A stretch of 64,000 nucleotides of DNA from SIG78 sp036677805 (GTDB lineage: Bacteria; Verrucomicrobiota; Lentisphaeria; Victivallales; Victivallaceae), in NCBI GenBank assembly GCA_036677805.1, contig JAVBVS010000015.1:67563-131562 (forward strand), written 5' to 3'. Below the pieces are notes generated by a model that saw only the letters and a list, made by a program, of their open reading frames with translations, ran no database searches and had not been told where the DNA came from. This document shows, in pieces, positions 1-8,831 of this stretch (positions are counted from its first letter, which is position 1; the number at the start of each line of letters is the position of its first letter). The translations under genes and the position numbers were made by a program.

Positions 1-1
1 C

Positions 2-988
2 GAACGGCGCGGCGTAGTCAGTACCGCCAGCTATGAAGCGCGGCGTTACGGCATTCACTCCGCCATGCCCGCCAAAACCGCGCGTCGGCTCTGCCCCGAC
101 GGCATTTTCGTCCCTGGCGACATGGGGCGTTATGGTGCGGTTTCGGAGCAAATCCGAGGCATTTTCCACCGCTTTACCGATCTGGTCGAGCCGCTTTCCA
201 TCGATGAAGCATTCCTTGATGTGACCCGCAATAAATTCAACGAACCGTCGGCCACCCGGCTGACGATGCAGATTCAGCAGGCCATCCGGCGCGAAACCGG
301 ACTGACCGCATCCGCCGGAGTCTCCTTCAATAAATTCCTGGCCAAAATCGCCAGCGACTGGCGCAAGCCCGCAGGATTGACCGTCATCACGCCGGAACGC
401 GCCCGCGAATTCATCGACCGGCTGCCGATCGAAAAGTTTTACGGCGTGGGCGAAGCCACCGCCAGAATCTTTCACCGCCTCGGCATCGCCGACGGCGCCA
501 TGCTCCATGCCGCATCACTTGAACTGCTGCTCGAAAACTTCGGTAAGGTCGGTCATTTTTACTATCAGATCGTGCGCGGCATCGATCCGCGCCCCGTCGA
601 TCCGGCCGAAAGCCGCAAATCAATAGGCCGCGAAATCACCCTGCCCCGCGACATCGACGATCCCATCGGATTGCGCGATCTGCTGCGCCACCTCGCCGAA
701 CGGGTCGCGCTGCTGCTGGAGCGGGAAAAAATTTCCGGACGCACCGTCACGCTCAAACTGCGCTACGACGACTTCACCACCGTGACCCGGAGCCTGACCC
801 ACCCAACGCCGGTGGCCCGGGCGTTTGAGCTGGAGCGAACCGGCGTCATTCTGCTCGAACGTACCGAAGCCGGGAAGCGCAAAGTCCGGCTGATGGGCTT
901 GTCGGTTTCGGGTTTTCCGGCGGAAACGTCCGACCTGCCGATCCAGCCGGAGCTGCCCCTGGGCTGGCCGGAAAGCCCGGTCCGCTGA
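2..988 (+). CDS. dinB: DNA polymerase IV (Y-family translesion polymerase), 5' truncated by window edge
   Basis: The reading frame is open from base 2, so the true start lies upstream; about 328 residues are visible. The Y-family palm motif SIDEAFLDVT, with the catalytic Asp-Glu pair, is followed by SAGVSFNKFLAKIASDWRKP, typical of DinB. A helix-hairpin-helix region (FYGVGEATARIFHRLGI) and a little-finger domain follow. The family performs low-fidelity bypass synthesis at damaged template bases and normally has about 350-400 residues, so only a short N-terminal part is missing. No terminator is visible directly after the stop codon; the next gene unit has its own promoter 43 bases downstream. 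Confidence 0.95.
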   Translation, partial: ERRGVVSTASYEARRYGIHSAMPAKTARRLCPDGIFVPGDMGRYGAVSEQIRGIFHRFTDLVEPLSIDEAFLDVTRNKFNEPSATRLTMQIQQAIRRETGLTASAGVSFNKFLAKIASDWRKPAGLTVITPERAREFIDRLPIEKFYGVGEATARIFHRLGIADGAMLHAASLELLLENFGKVGHFYYQIVRGIDPRPVDPAESRKSIGREITLPRDIDDPIGLRDLLRHLAERVALLLEREKISGRTVTLKLRYDDFTTVTRSLTHPTPVARAFELERTGVILLERTEAGKRKVRLMGLSVSGFPAETSDLPIQPELPLGWPESPVR

Positions 989-1030
989 CCCCGCATGGCA
1001 GAAAACTCCGCAATATCGGGACGCAACGGC

Positions 1031-1059
1031 TTGCCTTTCGGGCCGAACCGTGATATATT
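1031..1059 (+). promoter_or_regulatory. Putative sigma-70-type promoter of the TM1266-hydG unit
   Basis: TTGCCT at 1031-1036 and TATATT at 1054-1059 are separated by 17 bases. The implied transcript starts near 1066 and has a leader of about 180 bases before the ATG at 1245. Confidence 0.55.
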
Positions 1060-1065
1060 ACGATC

Positions 1066-1229
1066 AAGCCGAATCCGATGGTTCCGCCGGAGGATGAGGC
1101 AACAATCAAGGTTTTGACGTGCTGACCGGAACGGAGGATTCCGAACGGAAAGGCGTTGGACAGTCGGAAATCCGGCGGTATTTTTCCGATGCTTCAGCAC
1201 GTTTCACGGTGTTGGAGCATCTTTTTTTT
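1066..1229 (+). promoter_or_regulatory. Attenuator-like structured leader of the TM1266-hydG operon
   Basis: A complete intrinsic terminator lies in the leader. GATGCTTCAGCAC (1188-1200) pairs with GTGTTGGAGCATC (1209-1221) over 13 pairs, two of them G-U, with an 8-base loop and then eight T (1222-1229). It ends 15 bases before the start codon. ACGTGCTGA at 1117-1125 is the exact reverse complement of TCAGCACGT at 1194-1202, so it can act as an antiterminator by taking the 5' arm. GTTCCG (1081-1086) can pair with CGGAAC (1127-1132) around that element. This is the geometry of a riboswitch or protein-dependent attenuator. I could not match the upstream part to a known riboswitch class. The alternative is that the hairpin simply ends dinB transcription. 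Confidence 0.6.
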
Positions 1230-1244
1230 GCAGGGATTTCGAAC

Positions 1245-1508
1245 ATGGAAAAACGCATTGCCCTGATCGGCATCATCGTCGAGGCGATGGAGGCGACGGA
1301 AACGATCAACCGCATCCTCCACGAATACCGGGACCATATCGTCGGCCGCATGGGCATTCCCTACCGCGAAGCCCATGTCGCCATCATCAGCATTGTGCTC
1401 GACGCCGAAAACAGCGTCATCAGCGCGCTCTCCGGCCGTCTCGGCATGATCGAGGGCGTCAGCGTCAAAACGGTCTATTCCAAACAAATCCATCAACCCC
1501 AACCCTGA
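1245..1508 (+). CDS. TM1266-family iron-only hydrogenase system regulator
   Basis: This 87-residue protein (MEKRIALIGIIVEAMEATETI...) fits the small ACT-like TM1266 family, which typically accompanies [FeFe]-hydrogenase maturation genes and is annotated as a putative regulator. Features seen are the N-terminal beta strand RIALIGIIVE, the central HVAIISIVLDA strand and the GRLGMIEGVSVKTVYSK ending. I chose the ATG at 1245 because AGGGA precedes it by 8 bases. The frame is open further upstream, to 1119, but that part overlaps the leader terminator. hydG follows 9 bases downstream, so the two are almost certainly co-transcribed. Its ligand and target are not known from the sequence. Confidence 0.8.
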   Translation: MEKRIALIGIIVEAMEATETINRILHEYRDHIVGRMGIPYREAHVAIISIVLDAENSVISALSGRLGMIEGVSVKTVYSKQIHQPQP

Positions 1509-1517
1509 GGGTCCGTC

Positions 1518-2933
1518 ATGTACAATGTCCAATCTCCCCATGCCGCCGATTTCATCGACGACGCCGAAATCACCGCCACGCTGGAATACGCCCGCGCCAA
1601 CCGGCACAACGCCGCTCTGGTCGATTCCATTCTCGCCAAGGCGGCCCAGTGCCAAGGCCTGACCCACCGCGAAGCCGCGGTGCTGCTCGAGTGCGACCTT
1701 CCCGGCAAAACCGAAGCGATGTTCGCCCTGGCCCGGTCGATCAAGGAAAAGTTCTACGGCAACCGGATCGTGATGTTCGCGCCGCTCTACCTCTCCAACT
1801 ACTGCGTCAACGGCTGCGTTTACTGCCCCTATCATATGAGCAACAAGCACATCGCACGCAAAAAGCTGACCTTGGCCGAAGTCGAGCGCGAAACCGTCGC
1901 GCTTCAGGACATGGGCCACAAGCGCCTCGCGTTGGAAACCGGCGAACATCCGACCATGAATCCGATCGAATATGTGCTTGACTGCATCAAGACCATCTAT
2001 TCGATCAAGCACAAGAACGGGGCCATCCGCCGGGTCAACGTCAACATCGCCGGAACCACGGTCGAGAATTACGCCAGACTCAAGGCCGCCGGCATCGGTA
2101 CCTATATTCTGTTTCAGGAAACCTATAACCGGAAAGCCTATGAAGAGCTTCACCCGACCGGTCCCAAGCACGATTATGCCTGGCACACCGAGGCGATGGA
2201 CCGCGCTATGGAAGGCGGCATCGACGATGTCGGACTGGGCGTGCTCTTCGGGCTCAACCTCTACCGTTACGACTTCGTCGGCCTGCTGATGCACGCCGAG
2301 CACCTCGAGGCTTACAAGGGGGTCGGCCCCCATACCATCAGCGTCCCGCGCATCCGGCCCGCCGACGATATCGACCCGGCTCATTTTTCCAATGCCATTT
2401 CCGACGACATCTTCGAGAAAATCGTGGCGTTGCTGCGGATCGCGGTGCCATATACCGGATTGATCATTTCGACCCGGGAGTCGAAGGCGGCCCGCGAACG
2501 GGTGCTGAAGCTCGGCGTTTCGCAAATTTCCGGAGCATCGCGCACCAGCGTGGGCGGTTACGCCGACGGCGGCGAGAAAGAGGATTCGACCCAGTTCGAA
2601 GTCAACGACAACCGGACGCTGGACGAGGTCGTCCGCTGGCTGCTGGAGCAGGGTTTCGTGCCGAGCTTCTGTACCGCCTGTTACCGCGAAGGGCGGACCG
2701 GAGACCGCTTCATGCAACTGCTCAAGGCCGGACAGATCGCCAACTGCTGCGGCCCCAACGCGCTGATGACGCTCAAGGAGTATCTGATGGATTACGCCTC
2801 CGACGAAACCCACCGGCTCGGCGACGCGGTGATCGCGCGGGAACTCGAAAAGATTCCCAATCCCAAGGTCCGCGAAATCGCCCGCGAAAACCTTAAGAAG
2901 ATCGCCGCCGGGCAGCGCGATTTCCGTTTTTGA
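1518..2933 (+). CDS. hydG: [FeFe]-hydrogenase H-cluster maturase HydG (radical SAM tyrosine lyase)
   Basis: This 471-residue protein is the size expected for HydG, which cleaves tyrosine to make the CO and cyanide ligands of the H-cluster. The radical-SAM CX3CX2C motif is at C96, C100 and C103 (YCVNGCVYCPY). The HydG-specific C-terminal auxiliary cluster motif CX2CX22C is at C385, C388 and C411 (CTACYREGRTGDRF... through the CC pair). The latter separates HydG from ThiH and HydE. The gene sits directly behind the TM1266-type gene. hydE, hydF and the hydrogenase itself are not in this window, so they are either encoded elsewhere or lost. Confidence 0.95.
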   Translation: MYNVQSPHAADFIDDAEITATLEYARANRHNAALVDSILAKAAQCQGLTHREAAVLLECDLPGKTEAMFALARSIKEKFYGNRIVMFAPLYLSNYCVNGCVYCPYHMSNKHIARKKLTLAEVERETVALQDMGHKRLALETGEHPTMNPIEYVLDCIKTIYSIKHKNGAIRRVNVNIAGTTVENYARLKAAGIGTYILFQETYNRKAYEELHPTGPKHDYAWHTEAMDRAMEGGIDDVGLGVLFGLNLYRYDFVGLLMHAEHLEAYKGVGPHTISVPRIRPADDIDPAHFSNAISDDIFEKIVALLRIAVPYTGLIISTRESKAARERVLKLGVSQISGASRTSVGGYADGGEKEDSTQFEVNDNRTLDEVVRWLLEQGFVPSFCTACYREGRTGDRFMQLLKAGQIANCCGPNALMTLKEYLMDYASDETHRLGDAVIARELEKIPNPKVREIARENLKKIAAGQRDFRF

Positions 2934-2953
2934 CCGCTCCAGATCGGAAAAAC

Positions 2954-2992
2954 ATGGCGGCAAGAGGCCGGAATTCCGGTCCTTTGCCGCCA
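2954..2992. terminator. Long hairpin between convergent hydG and pseudopilin genes
   Basis: ATGGCGGCAAGAGG and CCTTTGCCGCCAT form long near-perfect arms around the palindrome CCGGAATTCCGG. It lies between the two convergent stop codons (2933 and 3000) and could terminate both transcripts. It has no T-run, so intrinsic termination is uncertain. Confidence 0.5.
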
Positions 2993-2999
2993 TTCTGCC

Positions 3000-3665
3000 T
3001 CAGTAACGGATATCGTCGAGCATGGTTCGGAAAATATCCCCCCATCCCCCGGCAATGGTCTGGGGGCGGGTTGTCACGCTCCGAACATGGCCGCCAAGAT
3101 GGAGCGCATTCAAATTGGTCGGATGATTGGTCTTCAGAGTCGACAATGCAATCCAGGCATCGCTGAAGTCGTACCAATAGGCCGCGCCGGGCTCGTCCCG
3201 GCCCATGATCAGCCGCGCCGCCGCATTGTTGTAACCCGGTACCGCTTGGGTGTCGAAGCCGATCCCATAGTAGGATATCTTTTTATTCGGTCCGTCGAAA
3301 TTCACGGTATCGCTGGGACAATGAAACAGCCGCTCAATGGTTTCCGGTTCGGTGCGCACATCGGTCGACGTTTGACTGAACGAACCGGATTCAAACAGCA
3401 GTTTTCCTGGTCGGTCATAGGAGGTAATGTCGACAAACATGAAATTCGCATAGCCATTCTTGCCGTTGACCGACGCAATGTAATCCTTGTAACTGGAGGC
3501 GTACATGTGCTCCGCCAGACCGATGGTTTTCAATTTGTTCACGCAGCTGGCGCTCCGGGCGCGTTCCCGCGCCGCCGACAACGCCGGGAGCAGCATGGCC
3601 GCCAGAATCGCAATGATTGCAATTACCACCAAGAGCTCTATCAAAGTAAACTTTTTCATCTTCAT
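3000..3665 (-). CDS. Prepilin-type N-terminal methylation domain protein (pseudopilin), locus 1
   Basis: This 221-residue protein starts [18 protein letters not shown], a class III prepilin leader with cleavage expected before the Phe of FTLIE, followed by a hydrophobic helix and [12 protein letters not shown]. Such proteins are very numerous in Planctomycetes and Lentisphaerae and resemble type II secretion or type IV pilus pseudopilins with a globular C-terminal domain. The usual C-terminal H-x9-DG motif is degenerate here ([11 protein letters not shown] replaced by GG). It is the last gene of a LacI regulator - hydrolase - pilin operon, 17 bases after the hydrolase. Its role is inferred to be surface display or secretion linked to substrate use. 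Confidence 0.85.
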   Translation of the reverse strand: MKMKKFTLIELLVVIAIIAILAAMLLPALSAARERARSASCVNKLKTIGLAEHMYASSYKDYIASVNGKNGYANFMFVDITSYDRPGKLLFESGSFSQTSTDVRTEPETIERLFHCPSDTVNFDGPNKKISYYGIGFDTQAVPGYNNAAARLIMGRDEPGAAYWYDFSDAWIALSTLKTNHPTNLNALHLGGHVRSVTTRPQTIAGGWGDIFRTMLDDIRY

Positions 3666-3682
3666 TTCCTTTTCCTTTCCGA

Positions 3683-6268
3683 TTATTGTTCCGATGCGAT
3701 CAAAATCGCCACTTCATTCCAGTCATTGAGCTTCACCTCGACCTCCCATGCCCCGGGTTTGCCGGTCACGGCAAAATCAGTCGCCGGGCAGGAAAGTCCG
3801 CGACGGTCGAAGCGCTTCAGGACGGGCTTGGCTTTCCCCGCGACCGGGAAACGACCGGAAACCGCCGTCACCACCCGTTCGCGGCCGATCACAAAGCCCT
3901 CGCCCAATGCCACCGGAGTTATCGGAAACATCAGGTTGCCGATTTCAAAACCGCCGGCCTCCGCACCGTCGGTCTTGATGTCGGTGGTGTAGTAGTAATA
4001 GACCAACCCATTGCGCAATGCCGTAATGATGCCCTTGGTCAAGATTTCCGGACGGCGGTCGGGCTTGACATCGGCAGCCTGATAGCGGCGCGGTCGAACG
4101 CCCAAAGCAATCGGGGTTCCCAAATGCGACACTGTCTGCCACGGACACTCCGGCGGTTTGACCTCCATGAAATTCAACGGATTCACGCTGTCATTTTCCA
4201 TTTCCTGAAACGCGAGCATACCGGCATTTTGTTCTTCACGCGAAGTCGGCTGGCCATTGGCCAGAATCACGCCGCCGGCCTTAACCACCTTGCGGATGAC
4301 GGCCGCCCGTGCCGGGGCGCCGGTGATGGCATAATTGTAGAATTTCTGCGCAATCCGGCCATCGGGGGCAAGTTCGACGCTGTAGCCGTCCCAGCGGTCG
4401 CGGCTTGTTCCTCCAACGGTATAGGGCTGGAACTGGTCAATGTAGATGCCGTCGAATCCAACTTCCTTCATCAGGAAATCAATCTGGTCGTTCAATGTTT
4501 TATAACGGTAGTTGCCGATTTCCGGCTGGACCATCAGATTGATCCACGGCGCCGCCGGATAATAATTGTCGATCATGATATTGCCGGATGCGTCGCGGAT
4601 CACCGAATCGCGATAAGGCGTCACGGCATCCATGAGCTTGCTGAGTTCAGGCGAAAGAAGTTTGCCATATTGAATCCCCGAGGCAGTACGGCTCGCGGCG
4701 CGCGGCAGAAGCCGGTCGCCCCACGGCTGCGAACGGCAATCGAAGGGAACCAGATTGGTTTCCACCATGCCCAGCATTCTGGCGCCGGGATAACGTTTGC
4801 GAGCCTCCGCCAGCCGCGGAGCCTGAAGTGCGCGGTAAGTGGCTTTGTCCATGGCGGCGCACTCCATATAATCATACCAGGGAGGAACTCCCAACAATTG
4901 CGCGTGCAGTCCCGGCTCAGGATTGCTGAACCAGCTGAAAGGACCGGGAATCGTGCGATTCACGCCCCAGTCGGAACGTACCCGGTTGATGAAAGCATAG
5001 TAATCGGGCCGGTCGACCGGATAAAGATGCCATTCGCGCGACAATGTCTTTCCGGGAGCGATTCCGACGCCGTCGGTGCCGAAATGAAGCACGTTGGAAG
5101 ATGCCCGCAATACCGACTGAGCCCGGGAAACCGTATCGACCGCCACAATCCCGGCACCGCCGCGGTCGCCACCAAGAAACAGGGTGGGATTGGCGGAGCC
5201 GAAGAACGTCACGCTGCGTGCGCCGCTCTGCCCGGCCAGCCGGTAATTTCCCCGCAGCGGCGCGGCCCGGCCGATTTCACAGGCGATCTTCAGGCCGATC
5301 ACCGCATCGGAGGTATTGGTAATCCGATCCTCGATCTGGAAATAGTCCGATTGCGTACGAATCGTGCGCTGCAACGCATACTCCCGGTCGCGCGCCGTCA
5401 CCTCCACCGTATCCGGCGCAACCTGCCGCACCTCCGGCTGCCAGCGGCTGTCGGCGGATGCCGCGCCAATGTCCAGGCGGTTGAACTTCATTACCGGAGC
5501 AGCCGGATAACTGAAGGCGCTTTCCAGAAAGAATTCGTCGCCGGGCTGCCGCAATGCCATGCCGCCACCGCCGGTAATTTCGAGTGTTGCATCTCCGAGT
5601 TTGAGGCTGCCTTGGCGTTCTCCGGCAATGAAGTCCCGAAGATTCCTGCCGCCGAGTTTTTCGACCTCCGCCGGCGACATGGTCAGAAACTCAATATTGT
5701 CGACCAGCAGATCGATCGACTTGCCATTGAGATGCGAAGTCAGCAGATGAGTGGCGAAGGTCAGTTGGTTGGGCTTTCCGCCTTCGATCCGGTCGTCGGC
5801 GCCGACTTCGGCGCGATGCGCCAGATCACTGACATCCAGATAGTAGTCGTATCCTTCAGGCCGCGGTTCCAGCACCCGCGGATCAATTTCGGGATTGCCG
5901 GCAGGGCCGAAAAATACCAGCAGCGTGTCGGTGTTATCGAGGCGGCCCCACCACGACTTCTCGCGCGCCTGAGGCAGCGAACTTTTCATCACTTCGCCGC
6001 GGCGCAGCAGTCGATTGCCGCCGGAAGCGGTCGTCGGTCCGAGCGGCGCGCCGTTCAATCCGATGCTCAACATATGGTTCCAGCCGCCATGGCGCGGCAT
6101 GACCAGTCGGGCGTTGAACTTGAGCACAACCGCGTCTCCGGGCTTTGTCCGCACCGTCGGAAGCTCCACGGTGCGGCTTTGCACCGTATCGGCGGTTGGA
6201 ATCGTCACCGGCGCGGCGGCGGCGATGCCCGCCGCCAGCAATCCGGCAATCCACATGGTTTTCTTCAT
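3683..6268 (-). CDS. Secreted glycoside-hydrolase-like protein with TIM-barrel region
   Basis: This 861-residue protein has a clear signal peptide ([20 protein letters not shown]). The first half looks beta-rich. The second half contains barrel-like strands such as [15 protein letters not shown] and a later VILANGQPT, as in alpha-galactosidase-like and DUF6259-type hydrolases. The Asp of YIDQF is a plausible catalytic residue. I do not recognise the exact family or substrate. The gene begins 4 bases after the LacI-type regulator stops and precedes a pseudopilin, so the three form one operon. The regulator suggests induction by a specific sugar. Confidence 0.7.
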   Translation of the reverse strand: MKKTMWIAGLLAAGIAAAAPVTIPTADTVQSRTVELPTVRTKPGDAVVLKFNARLVMPRHGGWNHMLSIGLNGAPLGPTTASGGNRLLRRGEVMKSSLPQAREKSWWGRLDNTDTLLVFFGPAGNPEIDPRVLEPRPEGYDYYLDVSDLAHRAEVGADDRIEGGKPNQLTFATHLLTSHLNGKSIDLLVDNIEFLTMSPAEVEKLGGRNLRDFIAGERQGSLKLGDATLEITGGGGMALRQPGDEFFLESAFSYPAAPVMKFNRLDIGAASADSRWQPEVRQVAPDTVEVTARDREYALQRTIRTQSDYFQIEDRITNTSDAVIGLKIACEIGRAAPLRGNYRLAGQSGARSVTFFGSANPTLFLGGDRGGAGIVAVDTVSRAQSVLRASSNVLHFGTDGVGIAPGKTLSREWHLYPVDRPDYYAFINRVRSDWGVNRTIPGPFSWFSNPEPGLHAQLLGVPPWYDYMECAAMDKATYRALQAPRLAEARKRYPGARMLGMVETNLVPFDCRSQPWGDRLLPRAASRTASGIQYGKLLSPELSKLMDAVTPYRDSVIRDASGNIMIDNYYPAAPWINLMVQPEIGNYRYKTLNDQIDFLMKEVGFDGIYIDQFQPYTVGGTSRDRWDGYSVELAPDGRIAQKFYNYAITGAPARAAVIRKVVKAGGVILANGQPTSREEQNAGMLAFQEMENDSVNPLNFMEVKPPECPWQTVSHLGTPIALGVRPRRYQAADVKPDRRPEILTKGIITALRNGLVYYYYTTDIKTDGAEAGGFEIGNLMFPITPVALGEGFVIGRERVVTAVSGRFPVAGKAKPVLKRFDRRGLSCPATDFAVTGKPGAWEVEVKLNDWNEVAILIASEQ

Positions 6269-6272
6269 CTCT

Positions 6273-7361
6273 TCACCTTTCCTGCATAAGTTGCTTCTTC
6301 AACCCGTCCGGCAACACCGCCGACGCGCCCCAGGTCACATCCGGCAGGCTTGCGCGCTCGGATGGCGGATCGTTGCCGGCAATCAACGACTCCAGCACAA
6401 CCCTGGTGTTGGCCAGGATCGGCACCCCCCAGGTGGTCAACGGAATGGCAAGATAACGGGTAAATTCGAGATTGTCGAAGCCGATCACCTGGACTTCCTC
6501 CGGGATTCTGATCCCGCGGGCGGTCAATCCGGCGCAGAAACCGGCAGCAAGGCGATCATCCCCCCAGAACACGGTCCGGACCGGATGATATTTCCGAACT
6601 TCCAGAAAATAATCCACCGCCAGGACGCCGGAGTCGAACAGTTCCGTCGGACAGATTTCATCGTAAGGGATGAACTGCCACGGAGCGACGCCCGATCCCG
6701 CTGTTTCCAGCGCATAGCTTCCGCGCCAGTGTGAAATCAGAAACGTGCCGCCATACGCCGCCTGAAATGCCTTGATGAGCCGGCATTGAAAGCCGAACCG
6801 GTCAACCCCCAGCCGATGAACCTGTTCCAGCCGCTCCGCGGCGGGAGCCGGAAAATCATAATCGACGGCATGGATGTTGAGCCGGGAGAAGTTGGCGCGG
6901 AACAGTTCGGCATCGACAAAACGCGGCAAGCCGCTGCACAGGTCCTCAGCTCCACGCTGTTCCGTGAAAGTGTCGAGCACGATCACATCGCGGCAATTGG
7001 CGCGCATCAAAGCCTCCAAGCCGGAAGCAATGTCCCGCGCGCCCACCACCTGGGTTTCAAATTCGTGATCGTGAAGCATTTCTTCGGCCAGACTCATCGC
7101 CGGAAAGCTTTTTTCTCCAGCGCGAATCTTGAGATTGAAGAGGATGCCGACCGGCGGCCGGGCCCCCGTGCGCAGTTTCCGGGCCGCATAATTGGGGATA
7201 TAGCCGATCTGATCGGCATAAGCGCGGATTTCGGCGGCACGGGTTTCGCTCACACGGTGTTTGCCGTCACAATATTTGCCCGACAAGCAAAGCGACACCA
7301 GCGCCCGCGACACCCCCATGGCATCGGCGATATCCTGCAATGTGATCGTATTCTTTTTCAT
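6273..7361 (-). CDS. LacI-family transcriptional regulator
   Basis: This 362-residue protein has the LacI helix-turn-helix at its N-terminus (TLQDIADAMGVSRALVSLCL), then the hinge-helix region (NYAARKLRTG) and a periplasmic-binding-protein-like effector domain (for example VQVIGFDNLEFTRYLAIPLTT). LacI proteins usually repress sugar-use genes and release DNA when they bind a sugar. It is the first gene of the operon, with a consensus promoter upstream, so it probably regulates itself together with the hydrolase and pseudopilin behind it. I did not find a convincing palindromic operator at the promoter. Confidence 0.9.
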   Translation of the reverse strand: MKKNTITLQDIADAMGVSRALVSLCLSGKYCDGKHRVSETRAAEIRAYADQIGYIPNYAARKLRTGARPPVGILFNLKIRAGEKSFPAMSLAEEMLHDHEFETQVVGARDIASGLEALMRANCRDVIVLDTFTEQRGAEDLCSGLPRFVDAELFRANFSRLNIHAVDYDFPAPAAERLEQVHRLGVDRFGFQCRLIKAFQAAYGGTFLISHWRGSYALETAGSGVAPWQFIPYDEICPTELFDSGVLAVDYFLEVRKYHPVRTVFWGDDRLAAGFCAGLTARGIRIPEEVQVIGFDNLEFTRYLAIPLTTWGVPILANTRVVLESLIAGNDPPSERASLPDVTWGASAVLPDGLKKQLMQER

Positions 7362-7592
7362 TCATGGTCCCGTGATTTTTGCTGCGTCAATCGATTTAAC
7401 ATTTAAAATTATACCATATCGGAACGCATTTGTCAAGGGAACTGACAGAAAAACAGTCAAAATAATTTTTTGCGGAAAACGGGAAAGTCGAAGCTGGATG
7501 AAAAAGAATGTTCCGAACCGCACCCCCTGACCGCATTGCCGTCGATCAACAACGATTCCGGCCAACCGCAAACGACAATTTTCGGGGCGGAA
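7362..7592. other. Intergenic region between LacI-type gene and phosphoesterase terminator
   Basis: It holds the minus-strand promoter at 7408-7436. From about 7440 to 7592 I see no further gene or convincing element. Confidence 0.6.
7408..7436 (-). promoter_or_regulatory. Consensus sigma-70 promoter of the LacI-hydrolase-pilin operon
   Basis: On the minus strand TTGACA (7431-7436) and TATAAT (7408-7413) are perfect consensus hexamers with a 17-base spacer. The regulator starts at 7361, giving a leader of about 40 bases. Confidence 0.85.
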
Positions 7593-7636
7593 TAAAAAAA
7601 TCCCATGCTCCGTAAATTTTTGAATCGGAGCACGGG
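7593..7636 (-). terminator. Rho-independent terminator after the phosphoesterase gene
   Basis: Read on the minus strand, CCCGTGCTCCG and CGGAGCATGGG form an 11-pair stem with one G-U, followed by ATTTTTTTATT. It lies 20 bases beyond the phosphoesterase stop and probably ends the whole operon that starts at 13457. Confidence 0.85.
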
Positions 7637-7656
7637 AGACCGCATTGAACACCGGA

Positions 7657-8787
7657 TCAAGGCTGTTTCGGCGCAATCGTAAAGCTGTCGCTTACGGTGC
7701 CTTTGTAGTCATCGAGACCGCCGGAAAGGGTGACGCGGTCAACTTTGAGCGTGCCGCCGTCCACGGTGATGTCGAGGATGTGATAGCCGGTCATCGCCGC
7801 CTGGCGGTATTGCCAGCTGGTTTCGCCGGAACGGGTGCCGACGGCGCCCAGCGGACCGCCGCCGCCGCCAGTCACGATATAGTGAATGCCGTCGCCGGCC
7901 GGATACGAACTCCGGCGCGGCGCATCGTCGGTCGCCGGACGGGTGGCGGAGCCGTCCGCCGGCACCCAGAAATGTTCGTAATTATGAACATGGCCGGCGA
8001 AAACCATCGTCACGCCGTATTTCTTGAACAGCGGCTCATAGGCCTGCCGTACCGGCATCATGCACTCGCCCTTGCCGGGGTTGGCGGGGTCCGGCGGATT
8101 GTCGCACATCGCGGCGGAATAGATCGGATGGTGGAGAATCACGAAAATATGCTCGACGCCGGGCAGCGCATGCGCCCGTTTCAATTCATTCTCCAGCCAT
8201 TCGTACGGCGTGTTGCTCCACCACCGGGTGCCGACTTCCATGGAAATGAAACAGCAGTTGCGGTAGCGGAACGCATAATTGGTTCGGTAATTCACCCCGG
8301 AAGGCACATTTTTGCGATATTGCGCGACATCGGAATCCTTGAAGCTCGCGGCCGTCGGCGTGGTGTATTCCCGGAAAATCTGGAAATCGCGCGCATAGGC
8401 TTCCGGTCCGTAAACCTTGGGATTGACCTCGGTCAACTGCCGCGCCAGATAGTCGCGGTAGGCCAGAACGCCCAAAGCGTCATGATTGCCCAAAGTCGGG
8501 AAAAATGGAATTTTACTCAGAAACGGCTCATTATATTCGGCGAATTTCCCATAGGCCCCCGGCTTCTCGGCCCGATCCATCAGGTCGCCCACCGCCACCA
8601 CGAATGCCGGCTGTCGGTCGCGGATCACCCGCGGCAGCGCATAGCGCTCCTGAACTCCGCTGGTGACGCTGTTCTGCGCCTGCTGGTTGTCGCCGAAAAC
8701 CACGAAGTGGAACGGTTCGGCCGCGAAAACGCCGCTCAGGGTCAGGCTCAGACACAGCATCGCAAGCAATCGAAATTTCTTCATCAT
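7657..8787 (-). CDS. Secreted metallophosphoesterase
   Basis: This 376-residue protein has a signal peptide (MMKKFRLLAMLCLSLTLSGVFA). All blocks of the calcineurin-like phosphoesterase fold are present in order: FVVFGDNQ, VVAVGDLMDR, LGNHDALG, ILHHPIYS and FAGHVHNYEH. These supply the two-metal site. The layout resembles purple-acid-phosphatase-like exported enzymes that release phosphate from organic esters; the substrate is unknown. It lies 44 bases downstream of the aldolase-like gene on the same strand and is followed by a good terminator, so it may be the last gene of the operon. Confidence 0.9.
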   Translation of the reverse strand: MMKKFRLLAMLCLSLTLSGVFAAEPFHFVVFGDNQQAQNSVTSGVQERYALPRVIRDRQPAFVVAVGDLMDRAEKPGAYGKFAEYNEPFLSKIPFFPTLGNHDALGVLAYRDYLARQLTEVNPKVYGPEAYARDFQIFREYTTPTAASFKDSDVAQYRKNVPSGVNYRTNYAFRYRNCCFISMEVGTRWWSNTPYEWLENELKRAHALPGVEHIFVILHHPIYSAAMCDNPPDPANPGKGECMMPVRQAYEPLFKKYGVTMVFAGHVHNYEHFWVPADGSATRPATDDAPRRSSYPAGDGIHYIVTGGGGGPLGAVGTRSGETSWQYRQAAMTGYHILDITVDGGTLKVDRVTLSGGLDDYKGTVSDSFTIAPKQP

Positions 8788-8831
8788 CCATCCTCGAATT
8801 TATTTTTTCTGATCGGGAAGGCTCGAAAAAA

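Noticed and set aside
1060..1187. Assignment of the hydG leader to a named riboswitch class
   Set aside because: I compared it by eye with consensus cores I know (TPP, FMN, cobalamin, SAM, fluoride, Moco, ZTP, c-di-GMP, glycine, THF) and found no match good enough to name.
1194..2993. Long open frame of about 600 codons antisense to hydG
   Set aside because: It is complementary to hydG, whose two Fe-S motifs make it certain. The antisense product is His/Val/Gly/Asp-rich with no motifs.
3686..6289. Long plus-strand open frame opposite the secreted hydrolase
   Set aside because: Arg/His/Gln-rich translation without domains; the minus-strand gene has a signal peptide and sits in an operon. High GC leaves antisense frames open.
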